From Flavobacterium resistens (GTDB lineage: Bacteria > Bacteroidota > Bacteroidia > Flavobacteriales > Flavobacteriaceae), in NCBI RefSeq assembly GCF_900182645.1, contig NZ_FXTA01000001.1, positions 186,001 to 250,000 of the forward strand: a stretch of 64,000 nt of DNA, given 5' to 3'. This document shows, in pieces, positions 37,108 to 46,042 of this stretch. A model generated the notes under the pieces. That model was not told the origin of the DNA. It searched no databases and saw nothing but the letters and a program-made list of their open reading frames with translations. Positions within the stretch are counted from its first letter, which is position 1; every line of letters starts with the position of its first letter. The position numbers were made by a program, and so were the translations under genes.

Positions 37108-38307
37108 ATGTCAATCACGTTAACTCCATTTACAAAACAACAATTGCTGCCACAGGAAGAAAAGCTTGAGGTTGGTCGTTTTAAAAGAGAACTTTTTATA
37201 GGAATTCCTAAAGAAACAAGTTATCAGGAACGTCGTATCTGCCTTACCCCTGACGCTGTGAACTCATTAACTTATGAAGGTCACAGAGTTATGATTGAAT
37301 CTGGTGCGGGTGAAAGTTCAAGTTACACAGACAAAGAATATGCAGATGCAGGTGCAGAAATTACAAAAGACACAAAAAGAGTTTTTGGTTGTCCGTTTTT
37401 ATTAAAAGTAGAACCGCCAACTTTAGCTGAAATCGAAATGATCAATCCTGAAACGGTTATTATTTCGGCGATTCAGCTCAAAACAAAAAAGAAAACTTAC
37501 TTTGAAGCTTTGGCACAAAAGAAAATCACAGCACTCGCTTTTGAATATATTAAAGATGAAGACGGATCTTATCCTGCGGTAAAATCTTTAAGCGAAATTG
37601 CAGGAACTGCATCAATCCTTATTGCAGCCGAATTAATGATTACAGATGAATTTGGAAAAGGGCTTTTATTTGGAAATATTACCGGTGTCCCTCCTACTGA
37701 AGTTGTAATTCTTGGAGCTGGAACTGTTGGCGAATTTGCTGCAAAAACTGCAATTGGATTGGGTGCAAACGTAAAAGTTTTTGATAATTCGATTACAAAA
37801 TTGCGTCGTTTACAAAATAATTTAAGTCAAAGAATCTTTACTTCAACTATTCAGCAAAAAGCTTTATTGAAAGCCTTAAGACGTTGTGATGTAGCAATTG
37901 GCGCGATGCGCGGCAAAGAACGCTGCCCGATTGTAGTTACTGAAACCATGGTAGAACACATGAAAAAAGGTGCCGTTATTGTAGACGTGAGTATTGACAC
38001 AGGTGGTTGTTTTGAAAGCTCTGAAGTGACAACTCATGAAAAACCAACTTTCATTAAAAACAATGTTTTGCATTATTGTGTACCAAACATTCCTTCAAGA
38101 TATTCAAAAACTGCCTCATTATCAATTAGTAACATCCTAACACCTTATCTACATCAGATAGCCGAAGATGGTGGTATCGAAAGCGCAATTCGATGCAACA
38201 AAGGGCTTAAAAACGGAATTTATCTTTACCATGGAATTTTAACAAATAAAGCAATTGGCGACTGGTTTGATTTGCCAGACAACGATATTAATTTACTTGT
38301 ATTTTAA
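37108..38307 (+). CDS. ald: Alanine dehydrogenase
   Basis: The 399-residue product converts L-alanine and NAD+ to pyruvate, ammonia and NADH. It has the AlaDH/PNT N-terminal domain (GIPKETSYQERRICLTPDAV) and a Rossmann NAD-binding loop VVILGAGTVGEFAAKTAIGLG near 203-223. The N-terminus is about 30 residues longer than in many AlaDH, as is usual in Flavobacterium. A weak TACCTTTA box at 37084-37091 could be its promoter. Confidence 0.92.
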   Translation: MSITLTPFTKQQLLPQEEKLEVGRFKRELFIGIPKETSYQERRICLTPDAVNSLTYEGHRVMIESGAGESSSYTDKEYADAGAEITKDTKRVFGCPFLLKVEPPTLAEIEMINPETVIISAIQLKTKKKTYFEALAQKKITALAFEYIKDEDGSYPAVKSLSEIAGTASILIAAELMITDEFGKGLLFGNITGVPPTEVVILGAGTVGEFAAKTAIGLGANVKVFDNSITKLRRLQNNLSQRIFTSTIQQKALLKALRRCDVAIGAMRGKERCPIVVTETMVEHMKKGAVIVDVSIDTGGCFESSEVTTHEKPTFIKNNVLHYCVPNIPSRYSKTASLSISNILTPYLHQIAEDGGIESAIRCNKGLKNGIYLYHGILTNKAIGDWFDLPDNDINLLVF

Positions 38308-38328
38308 AGGAACTTTAATGTACCTTTG
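38297..38328 (+). promoter_or_regulatory. Bacteroidota promoter TTG-N21-TACCTTTG
   Basis: This is the best full match in the window: TTG at 38297-38299, spacer of 21 nt, TACCTTTG at 38321-38328, then 15 nt to the ATG of the DUF4258 gene. It begins inside the last codons of ald. Confidence 0.65.
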
Positions 38329-38343
38329 CAAAAATTTTATTTC

Positions 38344-38730
38344 ATGAAGTTCGTACACCGTTTTGCATATTATTTGATTGGTTTAGTGATGGGATGCTTT
38401 TTTGTAGCTCTAGTTTTTAGTGGTAAAGACACTCGTTGCAACTATTTTCCAAATGCCCGAGTTTTAAATAATTTAAGAACAAAACCTTTTCAATATTCAG
38501 ATAAAGCAATTCAGACTTTAAACGAAAAATGGGTTGATACTGCCGATATTAAAAACACTTTAACTTACGGAGATGTTGATTTTGACCAAAGCAATGTTCC
38601 GTTTAAAAAAGGAAAATTATACATCATTGAAGGAAAAACAGCTAAAAATCAAGAGATTATTTTAAAAGTAGTGAATTTTGAAAACAAAGCTGTTTTAGAA
38701 GAAATCATCAAAAAAGAAACTGAAAAGTAG
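38344..38730 (+). CDS. DUF4258-family small membrane-anchored protein
   Basis: The 128-residue product has one N-terminal hydrophobic segment (about 7-26, FAYYLIGLVMGCFFVALVF) and then a DUF4258-like domain (about 55-125; IKNTLTYGDVDFDQSNVPF, KGKLYIIEGKTAKNQEI). The function is unknown. Start ATG 38344 is preferred over a TTG at 38326 because a good promoter box covers that position. Its stop is only 11 nt from the convergent ung stop. Confidence 0.8.
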   Translation: MKFVHRFAYYLIGLVMGCFFVALVFSGKDTRCNYFPNARVLNNLRTKPFQYSDKAIQTLNEKWVDTADIKNTLTYGDVDFDQSNVPFKKGKLYIIEGKTAKNQEIILKVVNFENKAVLEEIIKKETEK

Positions 38731-38741
38731 TTTTAAAAATT

Positions 38742-39413
38742 TTAAAACCATTCTATTTCTTCGATTCCTTTTGACTTTAAAAAAGAATTCGTTTGACTAA
38801 AATGCTTGTTTCCAAACCATTTCCCTTGATTAGCACTCATTGGCGATGGATGTCCAGATTCTAAAATATGATGTTTTGAGCGATCTATTTTCAAACCTTT
38901 TTTCTGAGCGAAGCTGCCCCATAAAAGGAAAACCACATTTTCTTTTTGGTCAGAAATAGCCTGAATGACAGCATCTGTAAATAGATTCCATTTTAAATGT
39001 TTATGACTATTTGGACTATCTTTTCGAACGGTTAAAGAAGCATTTAAAAGTAAAACTCCTTGCTGCGCCCATTTTTCAAGATTCCCAGATGTCGGCATAA
39101 AAATCGAATCAAAATCAGTATTTATTTCTCTGAAAATATTGCGAAGTGAAGGCGGAATTTTAACTGTGTCATTTACAGAAAAGCTTAAGCCATTCGCTTC
39201 TCCTTCACCATGGTAAGGATCCTGGCCAATAATTACAACTTTTAAGTCTGAAAAATTGCAATTATTGAACGCTGCAAAAATCAATTCGGCTGGCGGATAG
39301 CAGGTATGTGTTTTATATTCAATATCCAGCGCATCCATTAATTCTTTAAAATAGGGTTTCTGGATTTCGTCTTTTAAAACATTCTGCCAATCTTGAGCTA
39401 AATTAATTTTCAT
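38742..39413 (-). CDS. ung: Uracil-DNA glycosylase
   Basis: This base-excision repair enzyme removes uracil from DNA. The 223-residue product, counted from ATG 39411-39413 (MKINLAQDW), has the family 1 motifs GQDPYHGEGEANGLSFS (catalytic water-activating Asp within GQDPYH) and HPSPMSANQGKWFG. The longer frame to 39461 adds a cysteine-rich stretch unlike the family. It is divergent from the mutS2-like gene. Confidence 0.96.
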   Translation of the reverse strand: MKINLAQDWQNVLKDEIQKPYFKELMDALDIEYKTHTCYPPAELIFAAFNNCNFSDLKVVIIGQDPYHGEGEANGLSFSVNDTVKIPPSLRNIFREINTDFDSIFMPTSGNLEKWAQQGVLLLNASLTVRKDSPNSHKHLKWNLFTDAVIQAISDQKENVVFLLWGSFAQKKGLKIDRSKHHILESGHPSPMSANQGKWFGNKHFSQTNSFLKSKGIEEIEWF

Positions 39414-39492
39414 TTTAAAAATTTTATTACAAATTACGCAAAGTTTTATCCAAACTGCCAAATTATTAGTGCTATTTAGTTTTAAAACTTTG

Positions 39493-39500
39493 TAACTTTG
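39493..39500 (+). promoter_or_regulatory. Putative -7 box for the mutS2-like gene (TAACTTTG)
   Basis: This matches TAnnTTTG, 25 nt upstream of ATG 39526. There is no clear TTG at ideal distance. Confidence 0.45.
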
Positions 39501-39525
39501 AAATCTTTACAACTTACGATATATA

Positions 39526-41691
39526 ATGGTATCTATTACAGAAAAAACATTACAAGATTTACAATTTCCAACCGTGCTTGAAACCATTTCAGATGGCTGT
39601 AACACTGATATAGGAAAAGAAAAGGCTTTACAAATAAAACCATTTAGAGATAAAGAAGAATTGATGCAATCGCTGATGCAGACATCAGAATATGTTTCTT
39701 CTTTTCAAAATAATAACGCAATTCCGAATCACGGTTTTGACGCTATCACGCATGAAATCAAATTTTTAGCAATTGAAGACAGTTTTCTTGAAGTAGGAAG
39801 TTTTAGAAAAATTGCTAATCTTTCTGCAACAACAAATGTCTTATTGAATTTCTTAAAAAAATTCGACGATTATTATCCAAATTTAAATGCAAGAGCTTCT
39901 CGAGTAGAATTAACGAAAGATATTATAACTGCAATCGATTCAATTGTAGATAAATACGGAGAAATTAAAGACAATGCTTCTCCGGCTCTTTCTGGAATTC
40001 GTCAAAACATGAACTTAGTTCGCGGTAAAGTAAATCAAAGTTTTGGTGTGGCTTTAACGCAATACAATGGTTTAGGATATTTGGACGATATTAAAGAAAG
40101 TTTTGTTCAAAACCGTAGAGTTTTAGCGGTTTTGGCAATGTATCGACGTAAAGTAAAAGGTTCAATTTTAGGAAGTTCCAAAACCGGAAGTATTGCCTAT
40201 ATCGAACCAGAAGCTACTTTAAAATATTCGAGAGAATTAGCCAATTTAGAATACGAAGAAAAAGAAGAAATTACAAGAATTCTAAAAAATCTATCCAATG
40301 TAATTCGCCCATATCTTCCTTTATTAATTGAATATCAGGATTTTTTAAGTGATATTGATGTAGTTGCCGGAAAAGCAAAATATGCCAATCGCATTAACGG
40401 AATCTTACCTGCAATTACTGAAGAAAGAAGATTGTTTTTTAGAGAAGCTTATCATCCTATTTTGTATTTGAACAACAAGCAAAAAAAGGAAGTTACATAT
40501 CCGCAAACTATTGAGCTTAAACAAGAAAACAGAATTATTGTAATTTCTGGGCCTAATGCCGGAGGAAAAACCATTTCCTTAAAAACGGTTGGTTTATTGC
40601 AATTGATGCTGCAATCTGGAATCTTGATTCCGGTTCATGAGCGTAGTGAAACTTTCTTATTTGACAGAATCTTAACGGATATTGGAGATAATCAATCTAT
40701 TGAAAATCATTTAAGTACATATAGTTATCGATTAAAAAACATGAATTATTTCTTAAAAAAATGCAATAAGAAAACCATGTTTTTAATTGATGAATTTGGT
40801 ACAGGTTCTGATCCTGAATTGGGTGGAGCTTTGGCTGAAATTTTCTTAGAAGAATTTTATCATCGTGAAGCATTCGGAATTATTACAACGCATTATTCTA
40901 ATTTGAAAATTCTGGCGAACGAATTGCCATACGCAACAAATGCGAATATGATGTTCGACGAAAAATCTCTTGAGCCAATGTACAAACTAGCTTTGGGTCA
41001 GGCAGGAAGTTCGTTCACATTTGAAGTTGCTCAAAAAAATGGGATTCCATTTGGATTGATTAATCGCGCAAAAAAGAAAATCGAAGTTGGAAAAGTTCGT
41101 TTTGACAAGACTATTGCAACACTGCAAAAAGAAAGATCGAAACTGGAAAAAACTTCTTTGAATTTAAAAGAAGAAGAAACCCGAGCGCGCGAGGAAAGCA
41201 AAAAGATGGAAAACATCAATACAAAAATCCAACAAAAATTAGAAAGCTATCAGGAATTATATGACAGCAATCAAAAGATAATTTATATTGGACAAAAAAT
41301 TGATGATATAGCCGAAAAATATTTCAACAATAAAAACAAGAAAGAGCTTATTGGTGAATTTTTAAAAATTGTTGAAATAGAAAATTCGAAACGAAAAAAA
41401 GCAACCCCAAAAGAAACGAAAGCAAAAGTTGAAAAACAAAAAGAAATTATTGCTGAAGTTCAAGTAAAAGTTGAAGAAATTCGAAAAGAGAAAAAAGAGA
41501 AAAAACTTAAACCTGTTATCGAAAAACCAAAACCAATTTTGAAAGTTGGTGATCGAGTAAGAATGCTGGATGGAAAATCTGTTGGAAGTATAGATTCTAT
41601 CGAAAAAAATAAAGCAACTGTCAATTATGGTATTTTTACTTCGAAAGTAAGCTTGGATGAATTGGAATTAGTGGAAGCTGTTAAGAAGTAA
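39526..41691 (+). CDS. MutS2-like DNA-repair/recombination ATPase without Smr domain
   Basis: The 721-residue product has the MutS core, clamp and lever region (about 1-330), an ATPase domain with Walker A SGPNAGGKT (about 342-350), Walker B MFLIDEFGTGSD and the following signature THYSNLK, and a long helical Lys/Glu-rich stretch (about 510-660). MutS2 proteins act at branched DNA or on collided ribosomes. The usual C-terminal Smr nuclease domain is absent; the end is a small KOW/Tudor-like beta domain (KVGDRVRMLDGKSVGSIDSI). The gene is intact. Confidence 0.88.
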   Translation: MVSITEKTLQDLQFPTVLETISDGCNTDIGKEKALQIKPFRDKEELMQSLMQTSEYVSSFQNNNAIPNHGFDAITHEIKFLAIEDSFLEVGSFRKIANLSATTNVLLNFLKKFDDYYPNLNARASRVELTKDIITAIDSIVDKYGEIKDNASPALSGIRQNMNLVRGKVNQSFGVALTQYNGLGYLDDIKESFVQNRRVLAVLAMYRRKVKGSILGSSKTGSIAYIEPEATLKYSRELANLEYEEKEEITRILKNLSNVIRPYLPLLIEYQDFLSDIDVVAGKAKYANRINGILPAITEERRLFFREAYHPILYLNNKQKKEVTYPQTIELKQENRIIVISGPNAGGKTISLKTVGLLQLMLQSGILIPVHERSETFLFDRILTDIGDNQSIENHLSTYSYRLKNMNYFLKKCNKKTMFLIDEFGTGSDPELGGALAEIFLEEFYHREAFGIITTHYSNLKILANELPYATNANMMFDEKSLEPMYKLALGQAGSSFTFEVAQKNGIPFGLINRAKKKIEVGKVRFDKTIATLQKERSKLEKTSLNLKEEETRAREESKKMENINTKIQQKLESYQELYDSNQKIIYIGQKIDDIAEKYFNNKNKKELIGEFLKIVEIENSKRKKATPKETKAKVEKQKEIIAEVQVKVEEIRKEKKEKKLKPVIEKPKPILKVGDRVRMLDGKSVGSIDSIEKNKATVNYGIFTSKVSLDELELVEAVKK

Positions 41692-41967
41692 TCTTTTCTA
41701 TAAATTTTATTTAAAAAAACATGAAAATTTGATCGGAATTAAAATAAGGCGATTTAAGCAATTGTTTTAAAAATTACGATTCGAAATATAGATAAATTTT
41801 AAAATCGGATTCTAAATAGTTTATTTAAGTCATTTTGAATTTGAAAAATTTATCAAAATTAAGAAATCAATAGATTTTTCAAATAGGCTTGCGATTACTA
41901 AAACAGAATACAATTTTATAAATCTTCTGCGTTAATACTTAAATACGAAACCTGATCTACATTAATA

Positions 41968-42381
41968 ATGGAAACTCTTCCAAAAAATAAAAAAATAATT
42001 CTCTTTGATGGAGTTTGCAACCTTTGTGATTCTGCTGTTCAATTTATTATTAAACATGATAAAAAAGACATTTTTAGGTTTGTGGCATTGCAGTCAGAAT
42101 TAGGAATTTCAATTTGTAAACATTTAGGAATTAGTTTTTCTAAAATGGATAGCATTATTTTGTATGAACCTGGAACTGCTTATTTTTACAAATCTTCAGC
42201 TGTAATTGAAATAACCAAAAATTTTGGTGGTTTTTGGAAATTAGTACCAATTTTTAGAATCGTTCCTATTTTCATCAGTGACAGAATTTATGATTATGTT
42301 GCTAAAAACAGGTATAATTGGTACGGCAAAAAAGAAAGCTGTATGATTCCAACTCCTGAATTAAAATCAAAGTTTCTTTAA
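41968..42381 (+). CDS. DCC-family thiol-disulfide oxidoreductase (DUF393)
   Basis: The 137-residue product has the diagnostic D-G-V-C-x-x-C motif ILFDGVCNLCDSAVQFI at about residues 10-26 and a thioredoxin-like layout. It is predicted to act in disulfide redox chemistry; the partner is unknown. The 276-nt gap upstream (41692-41967) holds only AT-rich sequence in which I see no gene, RNA or clear promoter. Confidence 0.88.
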   Translation: METLPKNKKIILFDGVCNLCDSAVQFIIKHDKKDIFRFVALQSELGISICKHLGISFSKMDSIILYEPGTAYFYKSSAVIEITKNFGGFWKLVPIFRIVPIFISDRIYDYVAKNRYNWYGKKESCMIPTPELKSKFL

Positions 42382-42410
42382 TTTTTTTAATTCTCACAAT
42401 ATTTTCTCAA

Positions 42411-42452
42411 AAAAAATCCCAAATTCACTTAAATTGGAATTTGGGATTTTTT
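42411..42452. terminator. Bidirectional terminator between the DCC gene and ettA
   Basis: A 16-bp stem (AAAAAATCCCAAATTC with GAATTTGGGATTTTTT) has a 10-nt loop between convergent genes, with T runs on both strands. Confidence 0.9.
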
Positions 42453-42475
42453 TTATTTAAAATTTATTAGACCTA

Positions 42476-44167
42476 TTACCTAATCAATTTTCTGTATTTC
42501 AAACGTTTTGGAGTTAAATCACCACCAAGACGTTTCTTTTTATTTTCTTCGTAATCAGAGAAACTTCCTTCGAAGAAATAAACTTCAGAATCTCCTTCAA
42601 AAGCTAGAATGTGCGTACAAATTCTATCTAAAAACCATCTGTCGTGAGAAATAATTACGGCACAACCGGCAAAATTCTCCAAACCTTCTTCAAGAGCACG
42701 AAGTGTATTTACGTCAAGATCATTCGTAGGCTCATCCAGCAAAAGTACGTTTCCTTCTTCTTTCAAAGTCATGGCCAAGTGTAAACGGTTACGTTCTCCT
42801 CCAGAAAGCATAGACACTTTTTTGTTTTGCTCACCACCACCAAAATTGAAACGTGATAAATAAGCTCTAGAATTCACTTGCTTTCCACCCATCATAATTA
42901 ATTCCTGACCATCAGCAAAGTTTTCCCAAATCGATTTATTTGGATCTATGTTAGAGTGAGACTGATCTACATAAGCGATTTTTACTGTTTCACCAACTGA
43001 AAATTCTCCACTATCAGTAGCTTGTTCACCCATAATCATTTTGAAAATGGTAGATTTACCAGCACCGTTAGGTCCAATAATTCCAACAATTCCGGCTTGT
43101 GGCAAAGTAAAGTTCAAATTATCATAAAGTAATTTTTCACCAAAAGCTTTTGCAACATTTTTGGCTTCAATAACATTCGTACCTAAACGTGGACCATTTG
43201 GAATGTAGATTTCCAAGTTTTCATCCAATTGTTTTTGGTCTTCATTTAATAATTTGTCGTAGTTCTGTAAACGTGCTTTTTGCTTAGTCTGACGACCTTT
43301 AGCACCTTGACGAACCCACTCCAACTCACGCTCTAACGTTTTTCTACGTTTAGAAGCCACTTTTTCCTCCTGAGCCATACGGTTTGATTTTTGGTCTAAC
43401 CAAGAAGAATAGTTTCCTTTCCATGGAATACCTTCTCCTCTATCTAACTCAAGAATCCAACCAGCAACGTTATCTAAGAAATATCTATCGTGCGTTACAG
43501 CAATTACAGTTCCTGAATATTGTGCTAAATGCTGCTCTAACCAAAGAACTGACTCAGCATCAAGGTGATTGGTTGGCTCATCCAGAAGTAATACATCAGG
43601 CTGTTGTAATAACAAACGACATAAAGCTACACGACGACGCTCACCTCCAGAAAGGTTTTTAATCGGCGTATCACCTTCTGGCGTACGCAATGCATCCATT
43701 GCGATTTCTAATTTTGTATCGATTTCCCAAGCACCAAGAGCATCAATTTTATCTTGCAATGCCGCCTGACGATCCATCAATTTATCCATTTTATCTGGAT
43801 CTGAATAGTTTTCTTCAAGACCAAATAAATCATTAATTTGATTATACTCTTCTAAAACAGCCATAGTTTCTGCAGCTCCTTCACGAACAATTTCGATTAC
43901 TGTCTTAGAATCATCAAGAATTGGTTCCTGCTCTAAGTAACCGACTGTATAACCAGGCTGAAAAACCACATCTCCTTGATAGTTCTTATCAACTCCAGCA
44001 ATAATTTTTAAAAGTGAAGATTTTCCAGAACCGTTAAGTCCCAAAATACCAATTTTAGCTCCGTAAAAGAAACTTAGATAAATGTTTTTAAGAACAGGCT
44101 TATCTGCTCCCTGATAGGTTTTACTCAATTTCTGCATTGAGAAAATTACTTTCTTATCGTCTGACAT
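42476..44167 (-). CDS. ettA: Energy-dependent translational throttle protein (ABC-F)
   Basis: This ABC-F ATPase binds the ribosomal E site and gates entry into elongation according to the ATP/ADP ratio. The 563-residue product has two ABC domains: first LSGGERRRVALCRLLLQQPD with LLLDEPTNHLD, second LSGGERNRLHLAMTLKEEGN with LLLDEPTNDLD. They are linked by a charged helical linker containing RQTKQKARLQNYDKLL. The length and the linker fit EttA rather than Uup. It is not a transporter. Confidence 0.95.
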   Translation of the reverse strand: MSDDKKVIFSMQKLSKTYQGADKPVLKNIYLSFFYGAKIGILGLNGSGKSSLLKIIAGVDKNYQGDVVFQPGYTVGYLEQEPILDDSKTVIEIVREGAAETMAVLEEYNQINDLFGLEENYSDPDKMDKLMDRQAALQDKIDALGAWEIDTKLEIAMDALRTPEGDTPIKNLSGGERRRVALCRLLLQQPDVLLLDEPTNHLDAESVLWLEQHLAQYSGTVIAVTHDRYFLDNVAGWILELDRGEGIPWKGNYSSWLDQKSNRMAQEEKVASKRRKTLERELEWVRQGAKGRQTKQKARLQNYDKLLNEDQKQLDENLEIYIPNGPRLGTNVIEAKNVAKAFGEKLLYDNLNFTLPQAGIVGIIGPNGAGKSTIFKMIMGEQATDSGEFSVGETVKIAYVDQSHSNIDPNKSIWENFADGQELIMMGGKQVNSRAYLSRFNFGGGEQNKKVSMLSGGERNRLHLAMTLKEEGNVLLLDEPTNDLDVNTLRALEEGLENFAGCAVIISHDRWFLDRICTHILAFEGDSEVYFFEGSFSDYEENKKKRLGGDLTPKRLKYRKLIR

Positions 44168-44224
44168 TTGTTTTATTTTTATTTATATTGTTTTTATTAT
44201 GATCTCTATTTCAATTAAAACAGA

Positions 44225-44407
44225 TTAAACCCTGCCTTTCAAAGCATTGAATACCCAAGCATTAGCAAAAAAACCAACTCCAACGGCAGCAAATCCCCAG
44301 CCCGAAACATCACTGTATCTAAAAATTCCTAAACCTATAAGCAACAATCCCATAAGTACCATTATTAAAGTAGCCCATCCTAAAATGGTATTTTTATTCA
44401 TTCCCAT
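44225..44407 (-). CDS. CAL67264-type small membrane protein
   Basis: The 60-residue product has two hydrophobic helices (about 10-28 and 36-54) separated by FRYSDVSGWGF. It matches a small flavobacterial membrane protein family of unknown role. The second Met (residue 3) is an alternative start. It lies between ettA and holA, all on the minus strand. Confidence 0.75.
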   Translation of the reverse strand: MGMNKNTILGWATLIMVLMGLLLIGLGIFRYSDVSGWGFAAVGVGFFANAWVFNALKGRV

Positions 44408-44470
44408 AATTGTGTAATTATTTTAATCTGATTATTTTTTAGAAAGGCAAATATCGTGAATTATTACGGC

Positions 44471-45475
44471 TTAATTAAATATTTTGTACAGCATTTCTTT
44501 TAGCAAATCAGATTGTGGAAGCGCATTTGCTCCAACACCTTTGCTCTTTACGTCAATATCACGCAATGCTCCAACTATCTGACTCACTTTTCGCATTGGG
44601 TAATTCTTTACAGCCAGATCATATTCTTTTAGAAAATAAGGATTTACCCCAATTGCAGCTGCAACATTTTTTGGGTTTTTATCCTTAAGTCCATGGTATT
44701 TTAAGAGTTGTACAAAAAATCCAAATACCAATCCTGTTGTCATTACTAATGGATATTCTTTTGGGTTGTGAGCAAAGTTTTCTGCGATTTTATACGCTTT
44801 CAACTGATTACGTTCTCCAATTGCTTTTCGCAATTCAAAAACATTGTAATCTTTACTGAAACCAATATTTTCCTCAATATGCTCAGCCGTAATCATTGTA
44901 CCTTGTGGCAAAATAATCTGCAGTTTTTCAAGCTCATTATTGATTTTGCTTAAATCTGTTCCGAGAAACTCAACCAACATTGCATTTGCTTTTGGATCAA
45001 TTGTATATTTCTTTCCCGCCAAAACACGTTTTATCCAATCACCAACCTGATTTTCGTAAAGTTTTTTACTTTCGTAAACCAAACCATTTTGTGCCAATAC
45101 TTTAGTAACTTTTTTACGTTTGTCCAGCGTTTTGTATTTGTAGCAAAAAACCAAAACCGTAGTTTCCATTGGATTATTGGCATAGGCTTCTAATTTATCA
45201 ATATTTCTAGACAAATCCTGGGCCTCTTTTACTATAACAACCTGACGATCAGCCATCATAGGATAGCGCTTGGCCGTTGAAACAATATCTTCTACAGAAA
45301 CATCTCTTCCATACAAAACAGTCTGGTTGAAACCTTTCTCTTCTTCTGCAAGCACATTTTCCTCAATATATTCAGATAATTTATCTATATAATAAGGTTC
45401 TTCCCCCATTAAAAAATAAATTGGTTTTATATTTCCGGCCTTGATATCATTGACAATTTTTACAACTTCGTCCAT
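44471..45475 (-). CDS. holA: DNA polymerase III subunit delta
   Basis: This clamp-loader subunit opens the beta clamp. The 334-residue product has the AAA+-like N-domain (PIYFLMGEEPYYIDKLSEYIEE), then the helical lid region (YNVFELRKAIGERNQLKAYKIAENF) and collar domain (about 215-330). The low-homology HolA pattern is clear from these blocks. It is divergent from the HsdR-N gene, with a repeat element between them. Confidence 0.92.
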   Translation of the reverse strand: MDEVVKIVNDIKAGNIKPIYFLMGEEPYYIDKLSEYIEENVLAEEEKGFNQTVLYGRDVSVEDIVSTAKRYPMMADRQVVIVKEAQDLSRNIDKLEAYANNPMETTVLVFCYKYKTLDKRKKVTKVLAQNGLVYESKKLYENQVGDWIKRVLAGKKYTIDPKANAMLVEFLGTDLSKINNELEKLQIILPQGTMITAEHIEENIGFSKDYNVFELRKAIGERNQLKAYKIAENFAHNPKEYPLVMTTGLVFGFFVQLLKYHGLKDKNPKNVAAAIGVNPYFLKEYDLAVKNYPMRKVSQIVGALRDIDVKSKGVGANALPQSDLLKEMLYKIFN

Positions 45476-45484
45476 TTAAAATTT

Positions 45485-45542
45485 GTTTCAAGTTTCAGGT
45501 TTCATGTTCATCGTTCAATAACTTGAAACTTTAAACCTGAAA
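45485..45542. repeat. GTTTCAAG-family intergenic element, crossed A-B-A'-B' pairing
   Basis: A = GTTTCAAG (45485-45492) pairs with A' = CTTGAAAC (45522-45529). B = TTTCAGGTTT (45493-45502) pairs with B' = AAACCTGAAA (45533-45542). The segments alternate, so the two helices cross. Words are shared with the element at 49900-49967. It lies in the holA/HsdR-N divergent gap. Confidence 0.75.
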
Positions 45543-45557
45543 CCTAAAACTATTTTA

Positions 45558-45565
45558 TATTTTTG
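45558..45565 (+). promoter_or_regulatory. Putative -7 box for the HsdR-N gene (TATTTTTG)
   Basis: This matches TAnnTTTG and ends 4 nt before the ATG at 45570. If used, the transcript would be leaderless or nearly so. Confidence 0.45.
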
Positions 45566-45569
45566 CTTT

Positions 45570-46022
45570 ATGCAGCAATTAAATTTTCCAACTTATAGTT
45601 TTCGATTCAAAAATAGCGAAAATAAAGTGTCTATTTTTGATGAAATCAGAAAAAAATTTATCATTCTTACCCCAGAAGAATGGGTTCGCCAGCACGTTGT
45701 TCATTATCTATTACATGAAAAAAAATATCCCAAATCATTAATCAATGTTGAGAAAGTTTTAAAAGTCAACGGATTAAGAAAACGATATGATGTTGTTGTT
45801 TTTAATTCTGACGGTTCTATACATATACTAGTAGAATGTAAAGCACCCGAGGTGAAAATCTCTCAGGCAACTTTTGATCAAATTGCTCGTTATAATATGA
45901 CAATGCAGGCACGGTTTTTGAATGTCACAAACGGACTAAACCATTTTTATTGTCAAATGGATTTTGAAAACGAAAAATATCAGTTTTTGAGAAACCTGCC
46001 TGATTATAAAGAAAACCATTAA
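45570..46022 (+). CDS. Stand-alone type I restriction HsdR N-terminal-like protein
   Basis: The 150-residue product matches the N-terminal endonuclease-like domain of HsdR (DEIRKKFIILTPEEWVRQHVVHYL, then the PD-(D/E)xK-like LVECKAPEVKISQATFDQI with E and K in VECKAP). No helicase part, HsdS or HsdM is present. Such stand-alone proteins are common in Bacteroidota, and their function is unknown. A nuclease activity is possible but not shown. Confidence 0.82.
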   Translation: MQQLNFPTYSFRFKNSENKVSIFDEIRKKFIILTPEEWVRQHVVHYLLHEKKYPKSLINVEKVLKVNGLRKRYDVVVFNSDGSIHILVECKAPEVKISQATFDQIARYNMTMQARFLNVTNGLNHFYCQMDFENEKYQFLRNLPDYKENH

Positions 46023-46042
46023 AATAAATAATTTAAGAACTT

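Noticed and set aside
41692-41967. Possible RNA gene in the 276-nt gap
   Set aside because: No cloverleaf, rho-independent terminator or conserved structure seen; the sequence is simply AT-rich.
45570-46022. HsdR-N protein as part of a type I restriction system
   Set aside because: No HsdM, HsdS or helicase domain in the window; such stand-alone proteins are common in this phylum.
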